DNA of 64,000 bases from Mucidula mucida (Eukaryota > Basidiomycota > Agaricomycetes > Agaricales > Physalacriaceae). A model generated the notes under the pieces. The model did not search any database. It was not told where the DNA came from and saw nothing but the letters and a program-made list of their open reading frames with translations. This document shows, in pieces, positions 1-11,662 of this stretch. Where the stretch lies: the NCBI GenBank assembly GCA_015501055.1, contig JADNYV010000002.1, positions 1,116,001-1,180,000 on the forward strand. The letters run 5' to 3'. Position 1 is the stretch's first letter. Each line of letters starts with the position of its first letter. The translations under genes were made by a program, and so were the position numbers.

Positions 1-2001
1 CTCGCACAGCATCGTCAAGGCGTTCAAAATTGACTGATATGCAGATTAGAAGGTGTTGCTCGACGGAAAGAGGTTACATACTGAAGCCACAATTTTTGTG
101 TGTCAATACTCTAGCGGATTCAATTGGACCATAGGGGCTGAACACGCTGAGAATTGTAGCAGGGGTAGTCGTCGAAGGGATCGAGCCTATCCACAAGGCT
201 CTGGTTGGGGTGGATTGCAGCTGCGCATCCATACCTCCCATAGAGTTACTCGCATTAGCAGATTGTCCCGGCGTATTGCCGGGCGAGTTCGGTCCTGGAC
301 TGGCGGGCGTACCCTTAGCAGGTGCAACAGGCGCACTTTCTGCTTTCCCGAAACCGATGCGCACGGTCTGACCATTTTGCATGCCGATATTCCCACCAAG
401 CCGGTTAAGAACATCGTCTTTGGCGCGAATAGCATCACCTTGATCTACGAAATTGACGAAGCCACATTCCTGTTGCGGACGAATGAGCGAAAGAAGTATT
501 TTGGGCGTTTAGATGTACACACCTTTTCGGGTAAAAGCCTGAGACTCTCAATGGCACCATATGGAGCGAAGACGTGTATCAGCTGTTCACTAGTCACCGC
601 GCTATCGAGGTTCCCGATCCAGAGAGAACGGGTTGGAGTTTGAACTTGTGATGAGGGAACTTCGGATTTTGGGGAAACAGAGCGATTCGGCGCTCCCGGA
701 GGAAGCAAATACGCAGAGGCACGACTCGCAGGGGCTTCGCCATTAGGGAAATGAACTGATGGCAGCATCCGAGAGTTTACGTTTTTATCTGACTTGAGGA
801 TGCTACCCGGACTTCCCACGTTACTTGAAACGATAGACAAGCCTGAACTCTGGTGCGTGAGCTCGTTTATGTAAGAATGAGCATCGACGGCGGCTGCGCG
901 ACGCTGTAGAGAATGAAGAGGATCATCCAAGGTCCCGACTGAAATAGCACGAGGACGAACAGAGAGATGATCTCCCGTTTTGAAGCCTTTGGCAATGTAA
1001 GAGGACCCATAGTTGCCCCCATCAGGAGTGTTAACATACGACGACAAGGGCGGACGATCAAACGCTTGCTCGTCGTAGCTGTCCAGGTATTCATCCTCCT
1101 CAGTGGCGGAGGGGGTAGAGAGAAGGGAAGCTGGTAATGCAGGTCTAGAACGATACGGGTTGGATACGGTGCTAGCGCGTGCGCGCGACGGATGACCACT
1201 GAGGTTATTGGCAATGGCAGCTTGAGCCTGGTTGCGCAACTCGGAAATCGTCGCGGCTGGCGGAGGGCGATGGCTGTCATCCAACCCTAGGTAATCGAGA
1301 GTGTGGACGTCAAAGTCGTCTGCGCCTGATTCCGAACGAAGTTCATCAAGGACAGAAAAACTGCCGTTGGCGTTGGAGGGTGAGAGCCACGATGAGGAGA
1401 AAATGGAGGATCCGAACGCGTTTGAGAGACCTCCCGAGGGAAGGGTGAGCGACTCTGAACGCAGTCTGCTGTTTGTGGGGACGGAAGACGTGACAGACGC
1501 GGAATGTCTTAAGTTGGGACGGGCTGGGGCAAAATTGTTGGCTGTGGCCGGCGGTACGGGGATCTGACGCTGCTGTTGTTCAATCAGAGACTCTGAGGAT
1601 CCAGGGAGACTGCTGAGAGTGTTGGAGGCTGCAGCAAAGCGCTGGGCGGCGAGTTGAACATTGGAAGGTAGGGTTCCAGCCCTTGCCCTCCTGAAACCTT
1701 GAGGATAAGTCGTCGGGGGAGGCAACGTGTTTGCATCCACCGGGGTCGTAACAGAGGGTGATGCCTCATTAGGAGGGGAACCACCTGAAGCAAGGGCGCG
1801 TAATGCAGGCGGTCTGTAGCGACCACCACTCATTCTTTCCTCGGCCTCTCTGGCTCTGCGAAAAAAGTCAGTCGTGCGAATACCAATGACTATAGACACG
1901 CACCGCTTAGCAAAGGCTGCAGAGGGCGCTGGGGGCGGCGTCTTGCCCGAGGGCGGAATCCTCGAATAGGAGCCGTTGCTGTCGGAGGCTGATAATGACA
2001 T
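1..2001 (-). CDS. Jsn1/Puf2-like RNA-binding protein, N-terminal part (3' end off window)
   Basis: The gene runs off the left edge, so only the N-terminal ~600 residues are present. Proposed exons (minus): 2001-1904, 1855-523, 469-82, 33-<1; all three introns are 48-53 nt with GT/AG ends and the frame holds across each. The first ~390 residues are Ser/Pro-rich and probably disordered. Two RRM domains follow, each starting with an LWIG motif (LWIGNLD, then LWIGSIP), with RNP1-like stretches ECGFVNF and NCGFINF that are only restored after intron removal. This tandem RRM pair, including the RIGFGK linker, is what I know from fungal Jsn1/Puf2 proteins, where Pumilio repeats follow and mRNA 3' UTRs are bound. 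The Pumilio part would lie beyond the edge and is inferred. Mrn1-type RRM proteins are the alternative. Confidence 0.75.
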
Positions 2002-3005
2002 TATACCGTTTTGAAGAAGAAGAATTAGGAATTATGAATGTGCTGGGCGAGTACTTTGCAGTCTCACTAAGAGACCGTCGAAGGCCAATTAAGTGGAGCG
2101 CGGGTCGTCCGAGGCTGGTGGATGTCCGTCGTAAAATCGGCAGCTCAACTCGAAAAAACCGTGCGCAAGCCGACTTGGATGGTCAAAGAAAGACAGCAAG
2201 AAAGGCCCACACCTATTACAATAGATGTCTGCGAAAATAGTACTAAGTAATAGTAGTGAATGGTGGTGGATGGGAGCAGAGAATCCGCGACAACGTCTTT
2301 GCTCAGGTTTCTAACTCCGCCGCTTCCCAATCTTGCCCATTCGTGATCTGGTCTCACAGTTCTCCGCGTCCCCTTTCTCTTTCTCAAAAGCTGATCTCTT
2401 TCTCTACCACCATGCCATATGCCATCTGGTACCCCAGACGGTCAAAGCTCTGCTGAAACAAAGTCTTACTTTTTCGTACCCATGCGGTGTATACTGTACG
2501 TACACATTCAACAGAATCACTGATGCGTGATACAGCATATGGCGCTGTCGAGTCACCCAAGTTTGCCATCGAAAACTCCTCCCTTCAGATTGAATGCTAC
2601 ATAAAGACAGGAACGAGTACATATGAGCCTCTCCATAGTACCAAGAGATTGAAACAAAAAGCATCATAATGGGATCATAGGTGCATGGGTGGCGGTCTAA
2701 TAGCCTGTCGTAATGTATCATATGCGAAGGAAAACTATAGAGTACTAGTCGGGAAATAAAAAGCTATATCCGTACTTGAAAGATGGTCGGTGACAGGCTT
2801 TCGCTATGAAGCGATGGATCGAAGACTCGGCTGGGTGAAATGTACCGATGCCTGACGATGAGCAGGAAGGAGGGAAAGACAAGAGACAAAAGTAGTGATA
2901 CAGATTCTAAGTTTGCAAGGCTTTTGAAATTGGACGAGGAGAAGAGGAATAGAATAAAGAATACGACAAACAGGTTGATTATAGTGTAGTAGAGGATGAA
3001 GTTCA
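2002..3005. other. Gene-free stretch between two minus-strand genes
   Basis: This kilobase separates the start of the Jsn1-like gene from the stop codon of the GDS1/APSES-like gene. It should hold the promoter and 5' UTR of the former and the 3' UTR of the latter. Only short ORFs without family resemblance occur. There is a pyrimidine-rich patch around 2340-2410. I see no RNA gene or repeat. Confidence 0.6.
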
Positions 3006-6000
3006 TCATCTGCGAGTGCGTGTCTTTGCAGCCAGGTTTGCAACCCGCTTCGACCGTCGTAGCGGTCGAGAATCTGACTCGTGAGAAGCCGATGACGACG
3101 GTTCCGGCTCTGTCTCTGTGGGCACAGGCTGAGGCATCCTCGGGGGTTCATCGTTTTCCCATTCTAAATTGACACATATCGACTGAAAGATTTCCTGCTC
3201 CTTCGCAGTAAGAGGCTCGTTGTAGCGCAACAGGACCGACGTCGTAGAAGGAAGCTCGTCCTCCACAGATATCGGAGTACTCGCTACGGTCTCTTCTGCA
3301 AGGTCACGAGCTTGCAGTGCATCGAAGCGCCGACCAAACTGCCCGGGAATGCTTTGTCGCCAATTGCTGTGTACGAGATTCCGCAGAGATGCAGGAAACC
3401 TGTCTGAGAGCCTCTCATTGAGGAACAAGTCCAGTACGCCTGTTTTCGAGGGAGTTGAAGAGGCTGTAGGAATGGGATGGTCATTGACGTATGTCTGAGC
3501 AACCTGAAGCGGAACCCAGGTTCCATGCAAAAGAAGAGGGCCTTCTTTGACTACAACTGCAGAAGGTATGGTGCTCAACACCGGAGGCGGCGATCGAGAA
3601 TGGGTCAGGATTGCCGTCAAGTTGACATAATCGTTGTCAATCCGCCGCAAGACAATCTGGTCCCCGAGACTCGCCTGATATACGAAGAGCCCTAGGCGAA
3701 GATTTAGTACGTATCGCAAGGTTTCAGGAAACACTAGAACGTACCGTCGACCTGAGTGGCTGAGATTGGCGGAGTCGTGGGTTGACACGTGTCGACAACT
3801 GCAACCACATTACTACCAAAGACAGATGAACCGTCAAGTCGCATGTCGTTGGGAGATATGCAGACGGGCGGCGGCGAAGAGCTTTCACGGCTTACTTCAT
3901 CCTGGCAGGACGGTATAGGTGGAATAGAATGAGTGTTAACGGATAATGACTCGATCAGTGAAGTGAGACTTCTGGTCAAGGTGTTATTCCGATCGGGTCC
4001 GTACTCATCTGCACCAAAGAGACCACCGAGGGAGGCAACGGTGTTTGCTCGGGGGCGTAGAGTATCATACTCACGATGGTCCTCTCTGTTCCAGGTAGTC
4101 TCGCTGCCTCGACGTGGAAGAGGTGACGATGAATACTCGTCGAAGGAACGATAGTCTTCAAAGTCAAAACCGGGAGACGATGCAGACAATGGGGATACGG
4201 GCATATCTGATGTTCGCCAAGATGTGAACGACGGAGAATGCAGGTCTAGCGTCAAGTCTGAATCATCCTCTTGCTTTACGTCCAGCGGGGACGAAGATAG
4301 CCGATAACGTTGAACATCCCAATCGGCCCCATCCTCTTCTTTGATGTGACCGGCTTCCAATACACATGTCGCTGCCTTGCCTATAACCTCGACAATTTTC
4401 GCTTCCTCCTCCGTCGTTGGCGCGTTGATGACGAACCCGCTCGAACCTTCCATGTCATCCCAAGCATCAAGGATGCCTTGAACATCACGAGGTTCTTGTT
4501 TGATGGATGGCAGTGATATGGGCGCTGCCGAGAACGGCGAACGTGGTCCAGGTGATTCGAACGAGGTATCAGCATCATTGTCACCAAACTCTGAGTAAAA
4601 GTCTGAGGAAGCGTAGTCATCGTCGTCTTCGACGTCAAAGGGTGAGTGAGCATATGAAGTCGAGGTACTCTGACTGCCTCCAGATGGTGAATCTTGGTCG
4701 TCCTCGTCGTCCTCTTCATCAGAATCTGGTGGGGGAGATGCCGTTGAATAAGGCACGGACGCAGAACGACGATACCGAGTGAATGGTTCCGATTCCGGGA
4801 CATGAGAAGATTCGTATGTGCCATATGACGAGAACTGGTTTGAAGGCGAATATGGAGGGATAGATATCGATCGACGCGGGTACATCTGGGGAATAGAATC
4901 CTGGGGTACAGAACACTCGCCGACGAGAGACGCCGAGTCTTCATCAGACTCGTCAACTGACATGGCATCACTTTCGTCATCGGAATCAAGCGAAAGATCG
5001 ATAACTTGAGGGAGTGAAGGGGGTGGTTGAGTAGGAGCAGGCGTTGAAGCTGTGAAGCACTTGGCCAAGGGCTTTAGGCGTACAATCAGCTTGACCTTTG
5101 CCGGAGGAGCCTCCGCGTCAGAACGCTCATCGTCGGAAGGGCCTGGAGAGCGGGATCCAGAACGTCTAGTGGCTCGTATGACGCATTCTCGGGTTGACCG
5201 GCGCTTTCTCTTGTCCCCGCATTGGTCTGCGGATACGTGATTGCCTCGCTTGCTACTCGCCTTGGGCAGGGTTAGAGACGGATCAACATGATCACACAAA
5301 CGAATGCCGGCCCTGGCAAAAGGGCAAGGCGCGCCTGTGACACGGCTGAGATACCAAATCACGGTCCCCTTCCTAAAGTTGGTTGTGCGATTGGGCGCGG
5401 TTTCGGAACGTGAATCACGCTGGCACCCACCACCTGATGTGGAATAGAGGGCAGGGAAGAGCTTGTCGTCGGACGGAGTGCCTGAAAGTATGTGGCGTAG
5501 AAGGAGCGGTTGATCTTGCTCCTGTTCGCAGCGCTTGAGATGATCGCGCGTGTACGTGGTGATTGCTTGCGACGCGGCATTGAGACTGGATCTGGAATAA
5601 GCGACGAAGATTGATGAACACATGTAGACGCACTTTTGGCACTGAAGTCCTTTGTGTATGCACATCTCGGCCAAGTCTTTGACGGTCATAGCCCGATTGT
5701 CCTGTGACACGTGAGAATAGAGACTGGGTGGACGATGAAAGACATACGACTGCAAGCAGAGAACGGGCAACTGCGTGAAAGACCTTGCTGTTGGCATCAT
5801 CAGGGTGGAGAACAACATTCGGGGATGGAAAGGGGGCGAGGTCTGATGGAGCGAGTTCGTTGTCGACGCGGGGAATGGGTGCTGGTTTGATTGCACGTAG
5901 GGTGTCTGGGTCGTATCTCAGACGTACGGTAGGTACGGACTGGCGAATACGGGTGGCATAGGAGTGGGCTGGGTGACTGGGGGTGGCGGGCAGTGCTTCC

Positions 6001-6008
6001 GAAGTCAT
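3006..6008 (-). CDS. GDS1 winged-helix plus APSES-like DNA-binding protein
   Basis: Predicted 953-residue nuclear regulator. Exons (minus): 6008-5748, 5701-5634, 5591-3745, 3691-3006; introns are 46, 42 and 53 nt and the frame is kept. The N-terminal part (about residues 85-200) resembles the GDS1 winged-helix region of basidiomycetes, seen in MTVKDLAEMC, RDHLKRCEQ, LLLRHILSG and PCPFARAGIRLCD. A basic stretch and a long acidic Ser-rich middle follow. The last exon has an APSES/KilA-N-like core (DNDYVNLTAIL, then GTWVPLQVAQTYV), then an RRSKRVANLAAKTRTRR tail that looks like a nuclear signal. The 42-nt intron is unusually short and could be read through in frame, but removing it restores the expected KSSLNAASQAI helix. 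The DNA target is unknown. Confidence 0.7.
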
Positions 6009-6386
6009 TCAGAACATGAATAAGCAAGGAGGTATGGCGGCCAGCGACAGGATCAGAGGGACAAGAGGGAACAGACACAGTTGGTAGGGAGAGATGGTGG
6101 GGAAAGGCAAACAACCAAAAACGCCTGCGAACTTCTGCCTGCAAGGGCCAGCCTTCGGAAGTCAGCGGCTCGATGATGGCATGACATATTCATATTATTT
6201 GCGCCCTAATATGGTCACCCATCATTCCTGTCGTCCCATCCCCCGGACAGTCTCATATGGGGTCCTATCCTTGTTACCACACCCTACTAAATGTACACAA
6301 AACACAAATAAAGATATCACAGCAATCTACCCGAGTCATATAGCCTACGCCGTAGTCTACCAAAAGTCAGCAGTCACCCTTGTTCG
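6009..6386. other. Gene-free stretch, promoter side of the GDS1/APSES-like gene
   Basis: It lies between the start of the GDS1/APSES-like gene and the stop codon of the first histone H1 gene, both on the minus strand. It should carry the 5' region of the former and the 3' UTR of the latter. Small ORFs across it have no recognisable domain. Confidence 0.5.
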
Positions 6387-7431
6387 TCAAAATTTATCAA
6401 TCACCTTTGCCGGCTTCGATCGAGGCTTTGCAGTCTGGTTCCCATGAGCATCAATCCGTATCAGCCATGAAAACACATACCTTTTTCGGCGCAGTCTTAG
6501 TTGGGGCAGCCTTTGTGGCTGGCTTCTTAGCAGCAGGCTTCTTCGCTGCAACTTTCGTTCCCGTAACGGTCTGCGGATCATTATTCAGTAACGACCACTC
6601 AAACAACGACAAGCTGCCAAACCTTCTTCGCTACACCCCGTTTAGAAGCAACTCCGGCCTTCTTGGTGGTAGCAGCCGCCTTGGGTTTCCCCGCAAGAAC
6701 CTTCTTGGGCTCGCTCTTCTTGGTGGTGGTGGTAGTGGTGGTGGTCGCTTTCTTGGTGGTCGCGGCGGCGTCATTCGTCTTCTTCTTGGGAGCAGTAGTG
6801 GTCTTCTTAACGGCGGCAGTCTTCTTGGCGGCGGGAACGGCCTTGCTAGCCTTGGTCACGGGTTTCGCATTCTATAGACGCGTATCAGCGATCACCAAAC
6901 TTTATATAGTCGCATGCATACCTCTTTCGTGGCAGTAGCTTGGTTCTTGGAAACAAGCTTGACTTTGCCAGAGACGCCCTTGGGCATATGGAATACCTTT
7001 TGCTCAACACCTTTCGAGAGCGATCTGTTCAATTGGGAGAGTTGCGCAGCGTTGAGCTCTATCTGGTATTGTTCCTCGGCAAACTGTAACGACGCGTTGG
7101 AGATTGATTGAAGACAAGGTTGACGTGCCTACCTTCTTAATAGCGAACCTCGAGACTCCTTGACGGGTATCTTCCTTGTGAGCAAGTATGCATTCCTGGA
7201 CATCTCATTAGTGGAGGAGGTAGCAAAGAGTGAATGACGACGCACAGTAATGATTTCTTTCCATGGCGGACGAGACGATGTCGTAGCAGTCGACTTCTTG
7301 GCAGCAGCCAATTTCTTGGTTGTTGTGGCCTTCTTGGTGGTAGTGGCTTTCTTGGAGGACGCAGGCTTTGCTGCAGAAGAGGGTGCCTTGGCACTGGAGG
7401 AGGGCTTCTCGGAGTCAGAAGTAGCAGACAT
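6387..7431 (-). CDS. Linker histone H1, copy A
   Basis: Predicted 265-residue linker histone that binds nucleosomes at the DNA entry/exit site. Exons (minus): 7431-7246, 7195-7133, 7083-6922, 6871-6623, 6570-6481, 6434-6387; five introns of 46-52 nt, all in frame. The N-terminal tail is Ser/Ala/Lys-rich. The H15 globular domain covers about residues 53-137 (PPWKEIITECILAHKEDTR, GVSRFAIKKF, QLNRSLSKGV, GKVKLV). The C-terminal tail is a long Lys/Ala/Thr repeat, including a Thr run encoded by a GGT-type microsatellite near 6722-6745. The fourth intron has a weak donor (GTTTGG). A second H1 gene lies 2.8 kb away, transcribed outward in the opposite direction. Confidence 0.93.
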
Positions 7432-7486
7432 GGTCGATGGTAGGCGAGTGGCTGGAATAAAACTGAGGAACGATGCGAGACGGTGG

Positions 7487-7496
7487 CCTTTTATAG
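7487..7496 (-). promoter_or_regulatory. TATA box of histone H1 copy A
   Basis: On the minus strand this reads CTATAAAAGG, a near-perfect TATA element, about 56-65 bp upstream of the H1-A start codon. Strong TATA boxes are common at highly expressed histone genes. Function is inferred from position. Confidence 0.6.
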
Positions 7497-7509
7497 ATCG
7501 GCGCGCTAG

Positions 7510-7559
7510 CACGTGAGCGTATGTTCACATTGGGCGATCAACAAACAAAGCGGCACGTG
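7510..7559. promoter_or_regulatory. Two CACGTG boxes upstream of histone H1 copy A
   Basis: Two CACGTG palindromes (7510-7515 and 7554-7559) lie 80-130 bp upstream of the H1-A start, just beyond its TATA box. CACGTG is the core site of bHLH factors in fungi. They sit between the H1-A start and the 3' end of the synthetase-like gene, so H1-A is the likely target. Confidence 0.35.
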
Positions 7560-7695
7560 ACCAGACACACTGGCGCGCGCTGCAGCGGCCGATTTCCTGA
7601 TTGTCCGCACCAAGTCCTATTGCTCCACGGTTGCCCACACACATGAAAACGGAATAAGCGGCAGTCCACCTCATAGTGACTAAATATGTGTAAAC

Positions 7696-9691
7696 TTATA
7701 GCACCAGGAATGACCCATTCGTTTGTACTCTGGCACGGACGCCGGTTCCAACCCATCCTTCTTCCTCCTCGCCACTGCTACCGCTACTTCCCCCACTGGG
7801 AATATCCACATAATCTTCACCCAATAACTTGCCGACTGGGGGACCACGGACAAGCAATGCACCTTCGGGGTCTCCGTCCTTCTCCATGGCAGAATCCGAT
7901 ACGCCGTGCAGCCGTGCCTCGATGTTTATACTCGGAGGTCCCACATGAGCTGCAGCTCCTGGAACTGTTGGGAAATCCTGTAGATCAAGGGGATGCGACG
8001 CCAATATAGGCGCTGCGACCAGGGGATGAATGAAGGAATTCACAAAAGGAGTCGAGAATGCGACCCGCGTAGGTGTCAGGAGATTGGCAGGTACAGGTCC
8101 TAAACAAATGGCGATCAGTTTCTTGCGCAGACTAGAAATGTCTATACGTGCCTCCACTAACGATCACAGCAGCTAGGGTACCCGCTGCATCTCCTATGAT
8201 TTTAGCGCGTGCAGCATCGAATACCAATCGGTCCCAAAGACTATCTTTTGTCAAAAATCCTTCGGTAATTCCTGATACTTTATGTCTCCATGCAAATGGG
8301 TAAAGCAAGGTGTTCTTTTTTGCGTGCCCGAGAATGGAGGAAACTAGACTTTCAAGATGTCCTGGCTTAATGAAGAAGACGGTGGGTGAAGGAATACGAT
8401 ACGATTTAGTAATCGTAACGTCTGCCACATCAAGCTTGGGTTCCACTAACGTACGATGAGAATTCATATGACAATCTAAACGACCTCGCGTACCGTCGTT
8501 GAACGTGAAAAGTTTCGCACTCTGCAGTGTAGCAAAGCTGGTACCTTCAAAGATTGCCGTATATGCTATTGCCCTGCCAAATGCCGTGCTTAAGGAGTGC
8601 GCGGACACAATAGTATCCAAGGGCGACAGAGCGTGAGACGCAGGCAATAAGGCACGAGTCGCGGCGACTCCCGCAGTGATATTCTCGTGAGTTAATTGCG
8701 CGCCTTGCATTTGCCCATTAGCCGCAGTGAAGAAGGAAACAGTGAAGACATCCGAAGGCTCTATATCAACGATTCATCAGTATTTGAGTCGTCCTTGTAG
8801 AAGATATTACTGACTGGGTATGGGGCTGAGGATCTTTTGCGATTTCACGCCTTCACGTTCTACGTCGTCCCAGCGGAGGACTTTAACTTTACTGGCAACA
8901 GTGGCCATGGCTTGTGGGCTGGGATCACCAACGATAACTATAGTATGGTGCTGTCCAGCTTCTCCAGCATCATAGATGAGTTCGAGGAGTTGAGGGAGAA
9001 GGTCGGCATGAGTTATGATAACAGTTGGTGGATGCGCGTCCAGAATACCGGAAAGAAGCGTGGGCGACGATATCGTAAACGAGGGAATCGAGTGGGACGC
9101 GAGAGCCATGTCGCCGATAATAAATTCTGCGGTGCATGTGTTAAAATGCTGTCCGAGAAACACGAAATTGGGGTACCTATACAGTCATTGAGCAGAAGGA
9201 GGACATTGGATTCTTGCGCTTCCAGCTTGACCAATCGAAGTAGGCCGGACCCAAAGGACGCGATGCGGTCTTGGAGGGTGGAGTTGGTGATCTGGTCTGT
9301 GTCAACGACGTGTGAGAAACCAGAATATAGAGACACACTTTTGTATTCCAGAGGGTACGAGGAGCATCATTTTCGGGACGGATGAGGTCAGCGAGTATAT
9401 GGACTTCCTTCGTGGGCCTGAGAGGGAACTGTAGTCGACACGTAAATTGGCAAGTAGTTGGAGCGAAAGATGTCAACGAACCCTCCCCATTAAGCCAGTA
9501 CCATAATTTCTGTACACAGCGCTCTCTCCAGGATTCCTGACTCTGGCCACGTCGCTCTGACGACCGAGCAAGATGGGATGAACGAGTGGTTGCGGTTTGT
9601 AAAAGTTATGGAGAAGGAAGACGGTTGCTGCAATAAGACCCAGTAGAACTGTTAGGTCGTCCGTGACAAGGTAAGTAGAGACGTCGGCCAT
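7696..9691 (-). CDS. Degenerate acyl-CoA synthetase-like (AMP-binding family) protein
   Basis: Predicted 579 residues. Exons (minus): 9691-9482, 9428-9339, 9291-9177, 9126-8815, 8760-8152, 8099-7696. An N-terminal hydrophobic segment (about residues 13-29) suggests membrane anchoring. The body follows the adenylate-forming fold of long-chain acyl-CoA ligases (DVFTVSFF, QLTHENITAGVAATRALLP, VIVSGGPVPANLLTP, RGPPVGKLLG, QTNGSF). The Ser/Thr/Gly-rich ATP loop usual before the LTHEN-like segment is replaced by TAANGQMQGA, and the protein stops where the small C-terminal domain with its catalytic lysine should begin. Activity is therefore doubtful. The last intron (8151-8100) fits only as a GC-AG intron, which restores VSGGPVPA. 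Confidence 0.75.
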
Positions 9692-10271
9692 GTTGTCTCG
9701 ACTGCGCTAGGAAGACACGGTCGATGAACGTATTCCACTGTGAGTTGACCGGTGCAAGGTAAGGTACGAACGAGTTGGGAGCCGAGCATGAGAGATGCCG
9801 TGCCGGCACACGCTCAGCCAAAGACGATCACCTTGGATCGTCCTGCAGGCGAAGAGGCAAATGCGACGCCTGTCTTGTATACTCTGTGGCTGCATAGTGG
9901 CTGCCTCGACTGCTTCGGTCGTCTGGCCTGGCCTGTACCTGCCCTCCTTGTCTGGCTTTCCAGGGACAAGATACGCCTGATTCTACTACAAAGGACACCT
10001 TGCAATCGACGCCTTTTGTGGCCTTTTGGCGCGTAACCTGACCCTGGATTGTCCTTCCTCTGCCTTCCAGATACTCCCCACCCCCTTTGCCTATGTCTCC
10101 CGATGCTTTCTCATCGCGAAGGGCGCGCACAGCGCCTCCTGGACCGTGCGCATCCAAGATCCCGTGACTGTAGGTTCCGAACAAATAGACCACCTTGCTC
10201 CTCCTTTCCTCCCCTTGTCCTGCCGCCCACCAGCCTCGCGCATCGATATCCCTCCGTCCCGCCTAACAACC
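9692..10271. promoter_or_regulatory. Divergent promoter region, synthetase-like gene and histone H1 copy B
   Basis: This 580-bp interval lies between two genes transcribed away from each other. Its ORFs show no domains and overlap in all frames. It should hold both promoters and 5' UTRs. A CT-rich patch precedes the H1-B start, as is common at fungal transcription starts. No clear TATA box was found for either gene. Confidence 0.5.
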
Positions 10272-11456
10272 ATGCCTGTCGCTGCCAAGAAGTCTTCTGC
10301 AAAGTCTTCCAGCAAGACTAGCACCGCTGTCAAGTCCCAGTCCGCTTCAGCTCACCCGACATGGGTTGACATGATCAAGGTTGGTATCCTTCTGACCTCG
10401 CCAGACTCTTCCATGCTTTTGGCAAGACTCTAATCACTCCCTCCTACATCAGGAATGTATCGTCGCCCATCCGGAGGACGCGCGCGCGGGTGTTTCTCGC
10501 CCCACAATCAAGAAGGTAGATACCAGTCATCCGTCCCCATCGAGTCCACCCTTGACATACGACCACTTCAGTTCGTTGAATCCAAGTACAAGATGGACAT
10601 GAACGCTGCTGCCAGCAGTCAGCTCAATCGCGCCATACATACGGGCAGCGAGAAGGGTGTCTTTGTGTTGCCCAAGGGTGAGTACCCATCGGCGTCGTCC
10701 TCCACGCAACCATCGCCTAATATCTACCTGTAGGTCCTTCCGGAAAGGTCAAGATGGCTCCCAAGGTCCGCACCGACGCCGCGAAAGAGGTCTGCATCCC
10801 GCTCTCGTCGTCCGCGTCATCATTTTTATTGTTGATCAGAATGCTAAACCTGTCGCCAAGAAGCCTGCTTCAACCACAGTCAAGAAACCCAACGTCGTCA
10901 AAGCCAAATCTGCCACTTCTACCAAGGCTGCCGCTTCGACCAAGAAGACCACTAAAACTGCGACCAAGGCTGCCACTACCAAGACTCGCACGGCCAAAGC
11001 CCCGAAACCCACAGTGAAGAAGGCTACCACCAAGAAACCCGCTCCCGCAAAGAAGACCATTGCGACGACTAAGAAAGTCGCGGCGGCGAAGAAGCCAGTC
11101 ACCACCAAGAAACCTTCCACGACGAAGAAAGCAGCTACCGCAAAGAAGGTAATCTTGTTCACGATAGCTATACCTCTATTACTTATATCTTATCAAGGCC
11201 ACAACCGTCAAGAAGCCCATCTCCAAGCCGAAGGCTACGAAGCCCAAAGCGGAAGCTACTCCCAAGGCGAAATCTGCTGCCAAAGCCAAGGTGGCGCCGA
11301 AACCCGTCAAAGCTGCCTCCAAGTCGGCTGCGAAGCCTGCTTCCAAAACAGCCGCGAAGAAAGCAAGCTCGAGAAGGGCCGCTGAGGAGAAGGTAAAGTT
11401 ATCCGACATGGTGCTTCCGGCGTAGTGACTAAGTTTTCCTTCCCCAGACTGCTTGA
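10272..11456 (+). CDS. Linker histone H1, copy B
   Basis: Predicted 281-residue linker histone. Exons: 10272-10379, 10453-10515, 10572-10677, 10734-10789, 10840-11148, 11198-11392, 11448-11456; frame checked throughout. The globular domain covers about residues 27-112 (HPTWVDMIKECIVAHPEDAR, GVSRPTIKKF, SQLNRAIHTG, PSGKVKMAPK), followed by a very long Lys/Ala/Thr tail. The first two introns match copy A exactly (after the WxxxI helix and after IKK), and exon 2 is 63 nt in both. The next block is 162 nt in both, but here a phase-1 intron splits it at PKG/PSG. The final exon encodes only TA plus stop. Confidence 0.93.
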
Positions 11457-11662
11457 AGAGAGAAGTGTTGCGATATTGATAATCTTGGGTTGCTATTTTA
11501 TTTTTGCTTTCGTTCTTAGCATGTGCTGTATCTTGTAACTTTTTGTAATTGTACTGCTTGTTCCTTGGCCTTTTGGTTGTCATAAAACACGATGTTTGCT
11601 AAAGTTGTCCCTTTGCCTCCGGCCCTCCATCTCCCAAACCTGACTAAGTAACATGAAATGAT

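Noticed and set aside
4381..4989. 202-codon minus ORF inside the GDS1/APSES-like gene
   Set aside because: It is an alternative frame of the long exon, with Met/Arg/His-rich nonsense composition.
6380..6938. Gly- and Val-rich plus ORFs over histone H1 copy A
   Set aside because: They are the antisense image of the Lys/Thr-rich H1 tail codons, not genes.
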